A stretch of 64,000 nt of DNA from Streptomyces fructofermentans (GTDB lineage Bacteria > Actinomycetota > Actinomycetes > Streptomycetales > Streptomycetaceae), in NCBI RefSeq assembly GCF_014651055.1, contig NZ_BMWD01000010.1:91574-155573 (forward strand). The letters are read 5' to 3'. This document shows positions 41,644 through 49,904 of this stretch, piece by piece; the stretch's first letter is position 1, and every line of letters begins with the position of its first letter. The position numbers and the translations under genes are program-made. The notes beneath the pieces are model-generated. The model searched no databases and was not told where the DNA came from. It worked only from the letters and a program-made list of their open reading frames with translations.

Positions 41644-42387
41644 ATGCGACAGGACGAGATCTGGGATGCCGAGACGGCTCGGCGCTATGACACACCGGGC
41701 GTCGGGATGTTCGCGCCGGAGGTGCTGGACCCCGCGGTGGACCGGCTCGCCCAACTCGCCGAGGACGGACGGGCGCTGGAGTTCGCCATCGGGACCGGCC
41801 GGGTCGCCGTCCCACTCGCACGGCGTGGAGTGCCGGTGACCGGCGTCGAGGTGTCGCGACCGATGATCGACCGGCTGCGCGACAAGGCGGACGAGGAGGA
41901 GATCCCGGTCGTCGTCGGGGACATGGCCACCACGCGTGCGCCGGGTACGTTCCAGCTCGTCTACCTCGTCTTCAACACGATCTCCAACCTGCTCACGCAG
42001 GACGAGCAGGTCGCGTGCTTCCGCAATGCCGCCCGTCACCTCGTACCTGGCGGGCGGTTCGTCGTCGAGCTGTGGGTCCCGGAACTGCGGAAGCTGCCGC
42101 CGGGCCAGCAGGCCGTGGTCTGGCAGTCCGACGCCGACTACATCGGCCTGGACACCTACGACGTCCTGCGGCAGCACGTCGTCTCGCACCACTTCCGGTT
42201 CGGCGAGGGCCGCGAGGCACGGTTGGGCCGGAGCCCGCACCGCTACATCTGGCCGGCCGAGCTCGACCTCATGGCCCGCCTCGCCGGACTCGAACCGGAG
42301 TCGAGGCACGCGGACTGGCAGGGAGCCGAGTTCACCGCCGAGTCGCGCTCGCACGTGTCCGTCTACCGCCTTCCGCCGGGTCCGTAG
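41644..42387 (+). CDS. Class I SAM-dependent methyltransferase
   Basis: 247 residues from ATG 41644 (in-frame ATG at 41635 also possible). Rossmann-type motif I LEFAIGTGRVAVPLARRGVPVTGVEVS (a typical GTGR-V form), with the acidic residue of motif II in VEVS, motif post-I VVVGDMATTRAPGTFQLVYLVFNTISNLLTQDEQVACFRNAARHLVPGGRFVVELW. These match methyltransferase-25/11-type enzymes. Substrate unknown. Single gene, divergent from the PAS-GAF phosphatase. Confidence 0.88.
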   Translation: MRQDEIWDAETARRYDTPGVGMFAPEVLDPAVDRLAQLAEDGRALEFAIGTGRVAVPLARRGVPVTGVEVSRPMIDRLRDKADEEEIPVVVGDMATTRAPGTFQLVYLVFNTISNLLTQDEQVACFRNAARHLVPGGRFVVELWVPELRKLPPGQQAVVWQSDADYIGLDTYDVLRQHVVSHHFRFGEGREARLGRSPHRYIWPAELDLMARLAGLEPESRHADWQGAEFTAESRSHVSVYRLPPGP

Positions 42388-42537
42388 TACGCGCGGTGAC
42401 GTGAGCCGGCGGGCCGAGTCCGCACTCCGCACGGCCCGCTTCGCCCCGGGCCCCCGTGCGACCGGAGTTCCCCCGCCTCCCGGGTACGCGTGCGACCCGG
42501 TGTCCCGCGCGTCCACACCTGAGACCGACGTTCAAGG

Positions 42538-42553
42538 ACTGGTCCATACCAAA
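42538..42553. promoter_or_regulatory. DasR-box-like site upstream of the ricin-lectin operon
   Basis: ACTGGTCCATACCAAA matches the 16-bp DasR responsive element consensus (ACTGGTCTAGACCACT-type) at 12 of 16 positions, including the full ACTGGTC-A-ACCA core. It ends three bases before the -35 hexamer at 42557. The first gene downstream is a chitinase-like GH18 protein, the best-known DasR target class. Confidence 0.65.
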
Positions 42554-42556
42554 GCC

Positions 42557-42585
42557 TTGACACGGAAATCGTTCACTTCTTAAAT
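42557..42585 (+). promoter_or_regulatory. Vegetative-type promoter of the ricin-lectin operon
   Basis: TTGACA (42557-42562), 17-base spacer, TTAAAT (42580-42585). A perfect -35 and 4/6 -10. Transcription from here would leave a leader of about 320 bases before the GH18 start. Confidence 0.65.
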
Positions 42586-42597
42586 CACGTAGTGAAC
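42571..42597. promoter_or_regulatory. Inverted repeat overlapping the -10 element
   Basis: GTTCACT (42571-42577) and AGTGAAC (42591-42597) are exact complements around a 13-base spacer that contains the -10. A second regulator site is possible. Confidence 0.4.
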
Positions 42598-42734
42598 TAA
42601 GTTCCCCTCAGGGTCAGTCAGCACTTCCCCCCACCCCCCTGTCGGCGCGCTCAGGGCTGGTTCCGCATGCCTTCATTCATGTCATGCGCATGCCTAAATC
42701 GGCCTGGTCGCGTCGAGTCCGAGAAGGGAGAGTC

Positions 42735-42914
42735 ATGGACTCCCCACGCTTCCTCCCACGCCGGCTGCCGCCCCTCGATCCGGTACCCCTCCTCGCGTCG
42801 GCCCCTTCCGCCCCTGCTCCCGGCGGGCCCCCGTCCCCGCCGGAATCCCGCGAGGCCGCCGCTCCCGTACGACCCGACGGGTTCCCCCACCGGAACAGGA
42901 CGGTGTCACGATGA
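42735..42914 (+). CDS. Possible 59-residue leader ORF coupled to the GH18 gene
   Basis: ATG 42735 has a good ribosome site (GGGAG, four bases upstream). It encodes a Pro/Arg-rich peptide (MDSPRFLPRRLPPLDPVPLL...) whose TGA (42912-42914) overlaps the GH18 ATG (42911) as ATGA. The Pro/Ser-rich composition is not gene-like, so it may be non-functional; its position in the long leader is what makes it worth recording. Confidence 0.3.
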   Translation: MDSPRFLPRRLPPLDPVPLLASAPSAPAPGGPPSPPESREAAAPVRPDGFPHRNRTVSR

Positions 42915-44296
42915 CCACGAGACTTCTTCGCCGGCCCGCGGTGCGCGGAGCCGTGGGCACGGCCGCCGTCGCCGTCCTCCTCGGCGGCATGAGCGGCACA
43001 CCGGCGAGCGGCGCCGTCGCGGCGACCGGGCAGATCACCGGCATCGGCGGCAAGTGCGTCGACGTCGCCGGTGCCGCCACCGCCAACGGCACGGCCGTCC
43101 AGCTCTACGACTGCAACGGGACGACCGCGCAGCAGTGGACCGTGGGCACCGACGGAACGGTCCGCGCACTCGGCAAGTGCCTGGACGCGGCATCGGGCGG
43201 CACGGCCGACGGCACGCTCGTCCAGCTGTGGGACTGCAACGGCAGCACCGCGCAGCGGTGGACCGTCACCGCCGCACGCGACATCGTCAACCCGCAGGCG
43301 AACAAGTGCCTGGACGCCACCGGCGGTAGCTCCGCCAACAGCACCCGCCTCCAACTCTGGTCGTGCACCGGTGCCGCCAACCAGAAGTGGACGGCACCGA
43401 GCGGCGGCGGAGATCCGGCCCCCACCGGGCCCATGGCCGTCGCGCCGTACCTCTACAACGGCTGGGGCAGCCCGCCGAACCCGACCACGGTCATGAACGC
43501 GACCGGCGTCAAATGGTTCACGCTCGCCTTCGTCCTCAGCAACGGCTACTGCAACCCGCAGTGGGACGGCAGCCGGCCACTGACCGGGGGAGTCGACCAG
43601 CAGACCGTCAACACGGTCCGCGGAGCCGGCGGAGACGTCATCCCGTCCTTCGGCGGCTGGAGCGGCAACAAACTGGAGAGCTCCTGCGGCAGCGCGGGCG
43701 AACTGGCCGCCGCGTACCAGAAGGTGATCAACGCCTACGGCCTCAAGGCGATCGACATCGACATCGAGGCGGCGGCGTACGACAGCCCCACCGTCCAGCA
43801 GCGCACGGTCGACGCGTTGAAGACCGTCAAGGCCAACAACCCCGGGATCAAGGTGTACGTCACCTTCGGCACCGGCCAGAACGGGCCCGACAGCAGTCTG
43901 ATCGGCAGGGCCGCCAACTCCGGCCTCACCGTGGACAGCTGGACCATCATGCCGTTCAACTTCGGCGGTGCGGGCCAGAACATGGGCCAGCTCACCGTCA
44001 GGGCGGCCGAGGGGCTCAAGACCGCCGTCAAGAACGCGTACGGCTACTCGGACGACCAGGCCTACCGGCGCACCGGCATCTCGTCGATGAACGGCATCAC
44101 CGACAACAACGAGACGGTGACCGTCGCGGACTTCCGGACGATCCTCGCCTACGCCCAGCAGCGCCATCTCGCACGGCTGACCTTCTGGTCCGTCAACCGC
44201 GACAGGCCCTGCACCGGCGGAGGGGCCGACACCTGCTCGGGAGTCTCCCAGCAGCCCTGGGACTTCACCCGGGTCTTCGCCCAGTACAACGGCTGA
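42911..44296 (+). CDS. Secreted GH18 chitinase-like protein with ricin-type lectin (CBM13)
   Basis: 461 residues from ATG 42911, with AGGACGG upstream. Signal peptide to about 38. Residues about 40-162 are a ricin B-type lectin (three QxW repeats: AQQW, AQRW, NQKW, with G-K-C-L/V-D-A starts). Residues about 175-461 are a GH18 (beta/alpha)8 barrel: VAPYLYNGWG, strand KWFTLAFVLSNG, SFGGWSG, and the catalytic stretch AIDIDIEAA with Glu286 at the proton-donor position. The Asp-x-Asp-x-Glu is present, although the standard DxxDxDxE differs slightly. WTIMPFNFGG, typical of ChiD-like chitinases, follows. It is predicted to bind and cleave chitin or other GlcNAc glycans outside the cell. First gene of the operon. 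Confidence 0.9.
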   Translation: MTTRLLRRPAVRGAVGTAAVAVLLGGMSGTPASGAVAATGQITGIGGKCVDVAGAATANGTAVQLYDCNGTTAQQWTVGTDGTVRALGKCLDAASGGTADGTLVQLWDCNGSTAQRWTVTAARDIVNPQANKCLDATGGSSANSTRLQLWSCTGAANQKWTAPSGGGDPAPTGPMAVAPYLYNGWGSPPNPTTVMNATGVKWFTLAFVLSNGYCNPQWDGSRPLTGGVDQQTVNTVRGAGGDVIPSFGGWSGNKLESSCGSAGELAAAYQKVINAYGLKAIDIDIEAAAYDSPTVQQRTVDALKTVKANNPGIKVYVTFGTGQNGPDSSLIGRAANSGLTVDSWTIMPFNFGGAGQNMGQLTVRAAEGLKTAVKNAYGYSDDQAYRRTGISSMNGITDNNETVTVADFRTILAYAQQRHLARLTFWSVNRDRPCTGGGADTCSGVSQQPWDFTRVFAQYNG

Positions 44297-44381
44297 CCCG
44301 CGCGCTCCTCGAACCACCGCACCCACGACGCAGCCCCACCCGCGCCCCCCACCAAGCCGTCCCGTCGGCACAGGAGAAGAC

Positions 44382-46589
44382 GTGCTCCGATACGCGCGAC
44401 CACCCATCGCCCGCCCGTGGACCGCCGCCCTCGTGGCGGCGGCCACCGCGGCCTCCATCCTCACCGGACTCCAACCCGCCGGGGCAGCCGCCCGGGCGGC
44501 CGCCGCCCTGCCCACGAGCTGGTCCACGGTGGTGAACACCGGCAGCGGCAAGTGCCTGGACGCCCGCGCGGCCGCGTCCGTGAACGGCACCGCCGTGCAG
44601 CAGTACGCCTGCAACAACAGCACCGCCCAGCAGTGGAGCTTCACGGCGGCGGGCGACGGCTACGTACGGATCAACAACCGCAACGACGCCCAGCAGGTGG
44701 TCGACGTCAGCGACGTCTCCACCGCGGACAACGCGGCCGTGCACCTGTGGACGTACGGCGGCGGCAACAACCAGCAGTGGCAGGCCGTCGACGAGGGCGG
44801 CGGCGCCTACCGCTTCGTCAACCGGCACAGCGGCAAGTGCCTCGACGTCCCCTCGGCGTCGACCGCCGACAGCGTCCAACTGGTCCAGTACACCTGCAAC
44901 GGCTCCGCCGCGCAGCGCTTCCAGGTGGCCCCCGTGAACACCGCTCCCGGCGACGTCGACCTCGGCCCGAACGTCGCGGTCTTCGACCCGTCCATGCCGT
45001 CCTCCACCATCCAGAGCCGGCTGAACTCGATCTTCCAGCAGCAGGAGACGAACCAGTTCGGCTCCCAGCGCCAAGCCGTCCTGTTCAAGCCCGGCACGTA
45101 CAACAACGACGTCAACGTCGGCTTCTACACGCAGGTCCTCGGTCTCGGCCAGTCACCGGACTCGGTCACCATCAACGGTGCCGTGCACGTCGAAGCGGAC
45201 TGGTTCCCGCCGCAGAACGCCACCCAGAACTTCTGGCGCGGCGCCGAGAACCTGTCCGTGAACCCCACCGGCGGCACCGACCGCTGGGCCGTCTCCCAGG
45301 CGTCGGCGTACCGCCGCATGCATGTGCGCGGCAACCTCGAACTCAGCGACGGCGGCTGGTCCAGTGGCGGGTTCATGGCCGACAGCAAGATCGACGGCCA
45401 GGTGCGGTCCGGCACCCAGCAGCAGTGGCTGACCCGCAACTCCCAGCTCGGGAGCTGGAACGGCTCCAACTGGAACATGGTCTTCGTCGGCAGCCAGGGC
45501 GTCCCCGGCAACACCTTCCCCAACCCGCCCCACACCACGGTGAACCAGACGCCCACCGTGCGGGAGAAGCCCTTCCTGTACGTGGACGCCGCCGGCGCGT
45601 ACCGCGTGTTCGTCCCCGCCCTGCGGACCAACTCCTCGGCCACCACCTGGGCGGGCGGGAACGCCGCGGGATCATCGCTCGGCATCGACCAGTTCCACGT
45701 CGTCAAGCCGGGCGCGAGCGCCGCGCAGATCAACGCGGCACTCGCCGAGGGAAAGAACCTGCTCGTCACCCCGGGCGTCTACCACCTCGACCAGACCCTC
45801 AGGGTGACCCGGCCCGACACCGTCGTCCTCGGGCTCGGCCTCGCCACGTTCATCCCCGACAACGGCATCACGGCCATGACGGTCGCCGACGTCGACGGAG
45901 TGAAGGTCGCGGGAGTCCTCTTCGACGCCGGGACCACCAACTCGCAGACACTCGTCGAGATCGGCCCGGCGGGCGCCGCAGCGGGACACGCGGCGAACCC
46001 CACCTCGCTGCACGACGTGTACTTCCGGGTCGGCGGCGCCGCCGTCGGCAAGGCGACCACGAGCCTCGTCGTCAACAGCGACAACGTCATCGGCGACCAC
46101 ATGTGGATCTGGCGCGGCGACCACGGCAGCGGCATCGGCTGGAACACCAACACCGCCGACACCGGACTCGTCGTCAACGGGGACGACGTCACCATGTACG
46201 GCCTGTTCGTCGAGCACTACCAGAAGCACCAGACCATCTGGAACGGCAACGGCGGACGCACGTACTTCTACCAGAACGAGATGCCCTACGACCCGCCGAA
46301 CCAGGCCGCCTGGATGAACGGCTCCACGCAGGGCTACGCCGCCTACAAGGTCGCGAACTCCGTCACCAGCCACCAGGCGTACGGGCTCGGCAGCTACTGC
46401 TACTTCAACGTCAACCCCGCAGTCGCCGCCGAGCACGCCTTCGAGGTCCCCAACAACTCCGGCGTCCGCTTCCAGAACATGGTGACCGTCTCCCTCGGCG
46501 GAACCGGCACCATCCGGCACGTCATCAACGACCGCGGCGGACCCTCCAACTCGGCCACCAACGTCGCCAACCTGGTGAGCCACCCGTGA
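44382..46589 (+). CDS. Secreted ricin-lectin plus right-handed beta-helix protein
   Basis: 735 residues from GTG 44382 (GGAGA upstream). Signal to about 36-42. Residues about 48-185 are a ricin-type lectin with W/QxW repeats (AQQWSF, NQQWQAV, AQRFQV). The rest is a parallel beta-helix: FKPGTYNNDVNVGFYTQVLGLGQSPDSVTINGAVHVE, LRVTRPDTVVLGLGLATFIPDNGITAMTVADVDGVKVAGVLFDAGTTNSQTLVEIG, and DNVIGDHMWIWRGDH. Proteins with this layout in Streptomyces are sometimes labelled adenylyl cyclase or coagulation-factor domain proteins, which their sequence does not support. A polysaccharide lyase/hydrolase role is inferred from the fold and from its chitinase-like neighbour. It overlaps the next gene by 4 bp. 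Confidence 0.8.
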   Translation: MLRYARPPIARPWTAALVAAATAASILTGLQPAGAAARAAAALPTSWSTVVNTGSGKCLDARAAASVNGTAVQQYACNNSTAQQWSFTAAGDGYVRINNRNDAQQVVDVSDVSTADNAAVHLWTYGGGNNQQWQAVDEGGGAYRFVNRHSGKCLDVPSASTADSVQLVQYTCNGSAAQRFQVAPVNTAPGDVDLGPNVAVFDPSMPSSTIQSRLNSIFQQQETNQFGSQRQAVLFKPGTYNNDVNVGFYTQVLGLGQSPDSVTINGAVHVEADWFPPQNATQNFWRGAENLSVNPTGGTDRWAVSQASAYRRMHVRGNLELSDGGWSSGGFMADSKIDGQVRSGTQQQWLTRNSQLGSWNGSNWNMVFVGSQGVPGNTFPNPPHTTVNQTPTVREKPFLYVDAAGAYRVFVPALRTNSSATTWAGGNAAGSSLGIDQFHVVKPGASAAQINAALAEGKNLLVTPGVYHLDQTLRVTRPDTVVLGLGLATFIPDNGITAMTVADVDGVKVAGVLFDAGTTNSQTLVEIGPAGAAAGHAANPTSLHDVYFRVGGAAVGKATTSLVVNSDNVIGDHMWIWRGDHGSGIGWNTNTADTGLVVNGDDVTMYGLFVEHYQKHQTIWNGNGGRTYFYQNEMPYDPPNQAAWMNGSTQGYAAYKVANSVTSHQAYGLGSYCYFNVNPAVAAEHAFEVPNNSGVRFQNMVTVSLGGTGTIRHVINDRGGPSNSATNVANLVSHP

Positions 46590-47863
46590 GGCGGCTCGCA
46601 GCACGACTGCTGCTCCTGCTGGCGGTACTGCTCGCCTCCACCGCACCCGCCCACGCCCTGCCCGCGGCCGCACCCGCGGCACCCGACTTCAAGGTCATCG
46701 CCTTCTACAACGGCACCTGGGACGCCGCGCACATCGACTTCGTGAAGGAGGCCAACGACTGGTTCCCGCGGACCGCCGCGCAGAACAACTTCACGTACAC
46801 GGCGACCACCGACTGGAACCTGCTCGCGAACGGCGGCGTCAACGACTACCAGGTCGTCCTGTTCCTGGACGACGCACCGCAGACCGCGGCCCAACGGGCC
46901 GGCTTCGAACGGTACATGCGGGCCGGCGGCGGCTGGCTGGGCTTCCACGTCTCGGCGTTCACCACCGACGCCGGGTCCTGGCCCTGGTACTACAACGGCT
47001 TCCTCGGCAGCGGCAACTTCCGCACCAACACCTGGGGGCCCACCACGGCGGTGCTCAGGACCGAGGACCGCACGCACCCCTCCACCACCGGCCTGCCCGC
47101 GACCTTCACCTCGGCCGTCAGCGAGTGGTACGGGTGGTCCAACGACCTGCGGACCAACCCGGACATCAAGGTCCTCGCCTCCGTCGACCCGTCGAGCTTC
47201 CCACTGGGAACCGACCCGAACCAGTCCTGGTACAGCGGCTACTACCCGATCCTGTGGACCAACACCAAGTACCGGATGCTGTACGCCAACTTCGGGCACA
47301 ACGCGATGGACTACGCGTCCAACACCCGGCTCTCCTCGACGTTCGGGAGCGCGACGCAGAACCGCTTCCTGATCGACGGACTCAAATGGCTCGGAGGGGC
47401 CGGGAGCGGCCCCGCTCCGAGCGACCCCATCTCCGAGACGCAGTGGTACTCCCTGACGAACAGCGCGAACGGAACCTGCGTCGACGCGAGGGCGGCGGCC
47501 ACGGCCAACGGCACGGCCGTCCAGCAGTACACCTGCAACGGCACGACAGCGCAGCAGTTCCAGTTCCGCCCCACCGACAGCGGCCACTCGCGGATCGCCG
47601 TCCGCGGCAACCCGCAGCAGGTCGTCGATGTCACCGGCGTGTCCACCGCCGACAACGCGCCACTTCAACTGTGGTCCTACGGCGGCGGCACCAACCAGCA
47701 GTGGCTGCCGGTACGCGAGTCGTCAGGCCGCTACCACTTCACGGCACGGCACAGCGGCAAGTGCCTGAGCACCACCGGCGCCACGGGCGACGGTGTGCAA
47801 CTGGTGCAACGGCCCTGCGACAACTCGGCAGCCCAGAGCTTCCAGTTGACGGCAGGACCGTGA
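46586..47863 (+). CDS. Secreted ThuA-like domain protein with ricin-type lectin
   Basis: 425 residues from GTG 46586, overlapping the previous stop. Signal peptide (RRLAARLLLLLAVLLASTAPAHA). Residues about 33-270 are a ThuA/trehalose-utilisation-like flavodoxin-fold domain: FKVIAFYNGTWDAAHIDF, VVLFLDDAPQTAAQRAGFERYMRAGGGWLGFHVSAF, and YPILWTNTKYRMLYANFGHNAMDY. Residues about 285-425 are a ricin lectin (NGTCVDARAAATANGTAVQQYTCNGTTAQQFQF; NQQWLPV; AQSFQLTAG). ThuA domains occur in bacterial extracellular sugar metabolism, sometimes with a glycosyl hydrolase. Third and last gene of the lectin operon, closed by a hairpin. Confidence 0.85.
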   Translation: MRRLAARLLLLLAVLLASTAPAHALPAAAPAAPDFKVIAFYNGTWDAAHIDFVKEANDWFPRTAAQNNFTYTATTDWNLLANGGVNDYQVVLFLDDAPQTAAQRAGFERYMRAGGGWLGFHVSAFTTDAGSWPWYYNGFLGSGNFRTNTWGPTTAVLRTEDRTHPSTTGLPATFTSAVSEWYGWSNDLRTNPDIKVLASVDPSSFPLGTDPNQSWYSGYYPILWTNTKYRMLYANFGHNAMDYASNTRLSSTFGSATQNRFLIDGLKWLGGAGSGPAPSDPISETQWYSLTNSANGTCVDARAAATANGTAVQQYTCNGTTAQQFQFRPTDSGHSRIAVRGNPQQVVDVTGVSTADNAPLQLWSYGGGTNQQWLPVRESSGRYHFTARHSGKCLSTTGATGDGVQLVQRPCDNSAAQSFQLTAGP

Positions 47864-47920
47864 CGGGACGGCCCCGACCGGAACCAAGGACACGACGATC
47901 AGGCAGGAGGCCCTGAGCAC

Positions 47921-47959
47921 CCGCCCGGTACGGCAGAGCACCACAGCCGTACCGGGCGG
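47921..47959 (+). terminator. Hairpin terminator of the ricin-lectin operon
   Basis: CCGCCCGGTACGGC (47921-47934) pairs perfectly with GCCGTACCGGGCGG (47946-47959) around an 11-base loop, 58 bases after the last stop. It also separates the convergent SDR gene. Confidence 0.75.
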
Positions 47960-48031
47960 CCCGTCGTGGGGGAGGCACGTACTGCTCCACACGGGCCGGT
48001 CAAAGTGACGGCAACGCCCGTGCCCGGCCTG

Positions 48032-48772
48032 TCAGGTGAGGTTGAGCCCGCCGTCCAGCACGATGACCTCGCCGGTGAGATACGTACTCGCGAGCACCGA
48101 GGCCACCAGATCGGCCACGTCCGAGGGCAGGGCGGGACGGTGCATGGGCGCCCGCTCCCGCCACAACTCATGAGCGTGCGCCCAGTCCTTCGTCATCGGG
48201 GTGTCCACGAGGCCCGGTGCCACCGCGTTGACCCGGACCTCGGGCCCCAGCGCGGCCGCGAGCAGGCGGGTGACGTGGTTGAGCGCGGCCTTGCTCGCCG
48301 CGTACGGCACGGACGAGCCCTTGGGGCGTACTCCGGCGTGACTGGTGATGTTCACGATGCTGCCGCCCGAGGGGGACCGGCGCAGCGCCGGAAGGGCCGT
48401 GGTGCACAGGACCCAGGGCGCGATGAGGTTGACCTCCAGCAGTCGCCGCCAGTCGGCCGGTGTCGCCGCGGCCAGGTCGTCGTGCGGGATCGGCCAACTG
48501 ATGCCCGCGTTGTTCACCAGCGCGTCCAGCCGTCCGTACCGGTCGAGCGCGGCCCCGACCAGGCAGCGCGCCTCGTCCTCCACGGCCAGGTCCGCCCGTA
48601 CGTACGCGCCGCCGAGTTCCGCCGCGAGCTTCTCGCCGGCCTCCGCGCTGTGCCGCGAGTGCACCACGACCCGCATGCCGTCCGCCGCCAGCCGCCGCGC
48701 GACGGCCTCCCCGATCCCCGAGGTGGAGCCGCTGACCAGGGCGACGGGCCGATCCTGTTCGTCGATCCTCAT
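48032..48772 (-). CDS. Short-chain dehydrogenase/reductase (SDR)
   Basis: 246 residues from ATG 48772. Cofactor motif VSGSTSGIGEAVA (TGxxxGIG type), NNAG at 87-90, catalytic Ser144 (NITSHAG), Tyr157 and Lys161 (YAASK), and the C-terminal LDGGLNLT typical of classical SDRs similar to FabG. VVHSRHSA after strand 2 suggests NADP(H). Substrate unknown. Stop lies about 170 bases from the lectin operon; single gene. Confidence 0.93.
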   Translation of the reverse strand: MRIDEQDRPVALVSGSTSGIGEAVARRLAADGMRVVVHSRHSAEAGEKLAAELGGAYVRADLAVEDEARCLVGAALDRYGRLDALVNNAGISWPIPHDDLAAATPADWRRLLEVNLIAPWVLCTTALPALRRSPSGGSIVNITSHAGVRPKGSSVPYAASKAALNHVTRLLAAALGPEVRVNAVAPGLVDTPMTKDWAHAHELWRERAPMHRPALPSDVADLVASVLASTYLTGEVIVLDGGLNLT

Positions 48773-48916
48773 GCCGGCCGATCCTGCCACGGCCCGCCGG
48801 GCGGCCGAGGGCCGGCACCTTTCGCGCGGTGCCGGTCGCCGGTCGGTCCGCGACCCGCGGCGGACGGCGGCGGACCGGGCGGCCGTGCACACGGCCGTGC
48901 GGTCCGCCGCCGTGCG

Positions 48917-49732
48917 TCAGGGCTTGCGGGCGAGGCCGCCGTGCTCGCCGATGGGCACCGGGGCCGGGGAGTCCGTCTCCGGGCGCCACAGGGGCACCGA
49001 GACGACGCCGGGCTCCACGAGTTCGAGGCCGTCGAAGTAGGCCGTGATCTCGTCGACGCTGCGCAGGTTGTACGGCACCGCGCCGCTCTCGTTGTAGGCG
49101 TCCTGGGCGCGCTCGAACACGGGGTCGACGCCCCGGGACCCGTCGTTGATCGACAGGTAGCTGCCGGACGGCAGCGCGTCCATCAGCAGGGTGACGATCG
49201 ACCGCGCCTTGTCGTAGTCCGCGACGTGGCCGAGGATGTTGCTCAGGATCAGCGCCGTCGGGCGGCTGAGGTCCAAGGTGTCCGCCGCCGCGGCCAGGAT
49301 GCGCTCCGGCTCCATCACGTTGGCGTCGACGTACGCGGTCGCGCCCTCCGAGGTGGAGTACAGCAGCGCCCTGGCGTGCGCGAGGACCATCGGGTCGTTG
49401 TCGACGTAGACGATCCGGGTCTCGGGCGCGAGCCGCTGCGCGACCTCGTGGGTGTTGTCGGCGGTGGGCAGACCGGTGCCGACGTCGAGGAACTGCCGGA
49501 TGCCCGCCTCGGACACCAGGTGCGTGATGTTGCGGCGCAGGAACGCGCGGCTGCTGCGGGCGATCGTGACGATGCCGGGGAAGACGGCGGTGTACGCGTC
49601 ACCGGCCTCCTCGTCCACGGGGTAGTTGTCCTTGCCGCCCAGCCAGTAGTTCCAGATCCGGGCCGAGTGCGGCACGGACGTGTCGATCTTCTGCTGTGCC
49701 GCTGGTCCGGGAGTCGTCGCATGGTCGGGCAT
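48917..49732 (-). CDS. S-adenosyl methyltransferase, PF04672 (DUF574) family
   Basis: 271 residues from ATG 49732. The family signature is complete: SARIWNYWLGGKDNYPVDEEAGD near the N-terminus, FLRRNITHLVSEAGIRQFLDVGTGLPTADNTHEVAQ with the SAM-binding GTGLPT loop, VYVDNDPMVLAHARALL, and LILSNILGHV. Streptomyces carry many paralogues; they are thought to be small-molecule or regulatory methyltransferases, with substrates not established. Fold type I. Single gene. Confidence 0.95.
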   Translation of the reverse strand: MPDHATTPGPAAQQKIDTSVPHSARIWNYWLGGKDNYPVDEEAGDAYTAVFPGIVTIARSSRAFLRRNITHLVSEAGIRQFLDVGTGLPTADNTHEVAQRLAPETRIVYVDNDPMVLAHARALLYSTSEGATAYVDANVMEPERILAAAADTLDLSRPTALILSNILGHVADYDKARSIVTLLMDALPSGSYLSINDGSRGVDPVFERAQDAYNESGAVPYNLRSVDEITAYFDGLELVEPGVVSVPLWRPETDSPAPVPIGEHGGLARKP

Positions 49733-49904
49733 GGGTACCGTCCGTCTGTCAGCCGTGGTGTGAATTGTTCAGGCCACAAGGTACGTCCCAACAGTCATGT
49801 CGTGTACACCAGTTCACGCATCCGGTGCCGTTGAGCAGTGAAAAGGGGCCCGGACGCCCGGGTCCGCGGGCCGGCGCGAGGCCCAGGCAGGGGCCGGCCG
49901 GGGT

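Noticed and set aside
44382..46589. Adenylate cyclase, a label sometimes attached to this kind of protein.
   Set aside because: The visible sequence is a ricin lectin plus a parallel beta-helix with a signal peptide; no cyclase catalytic motif is present.
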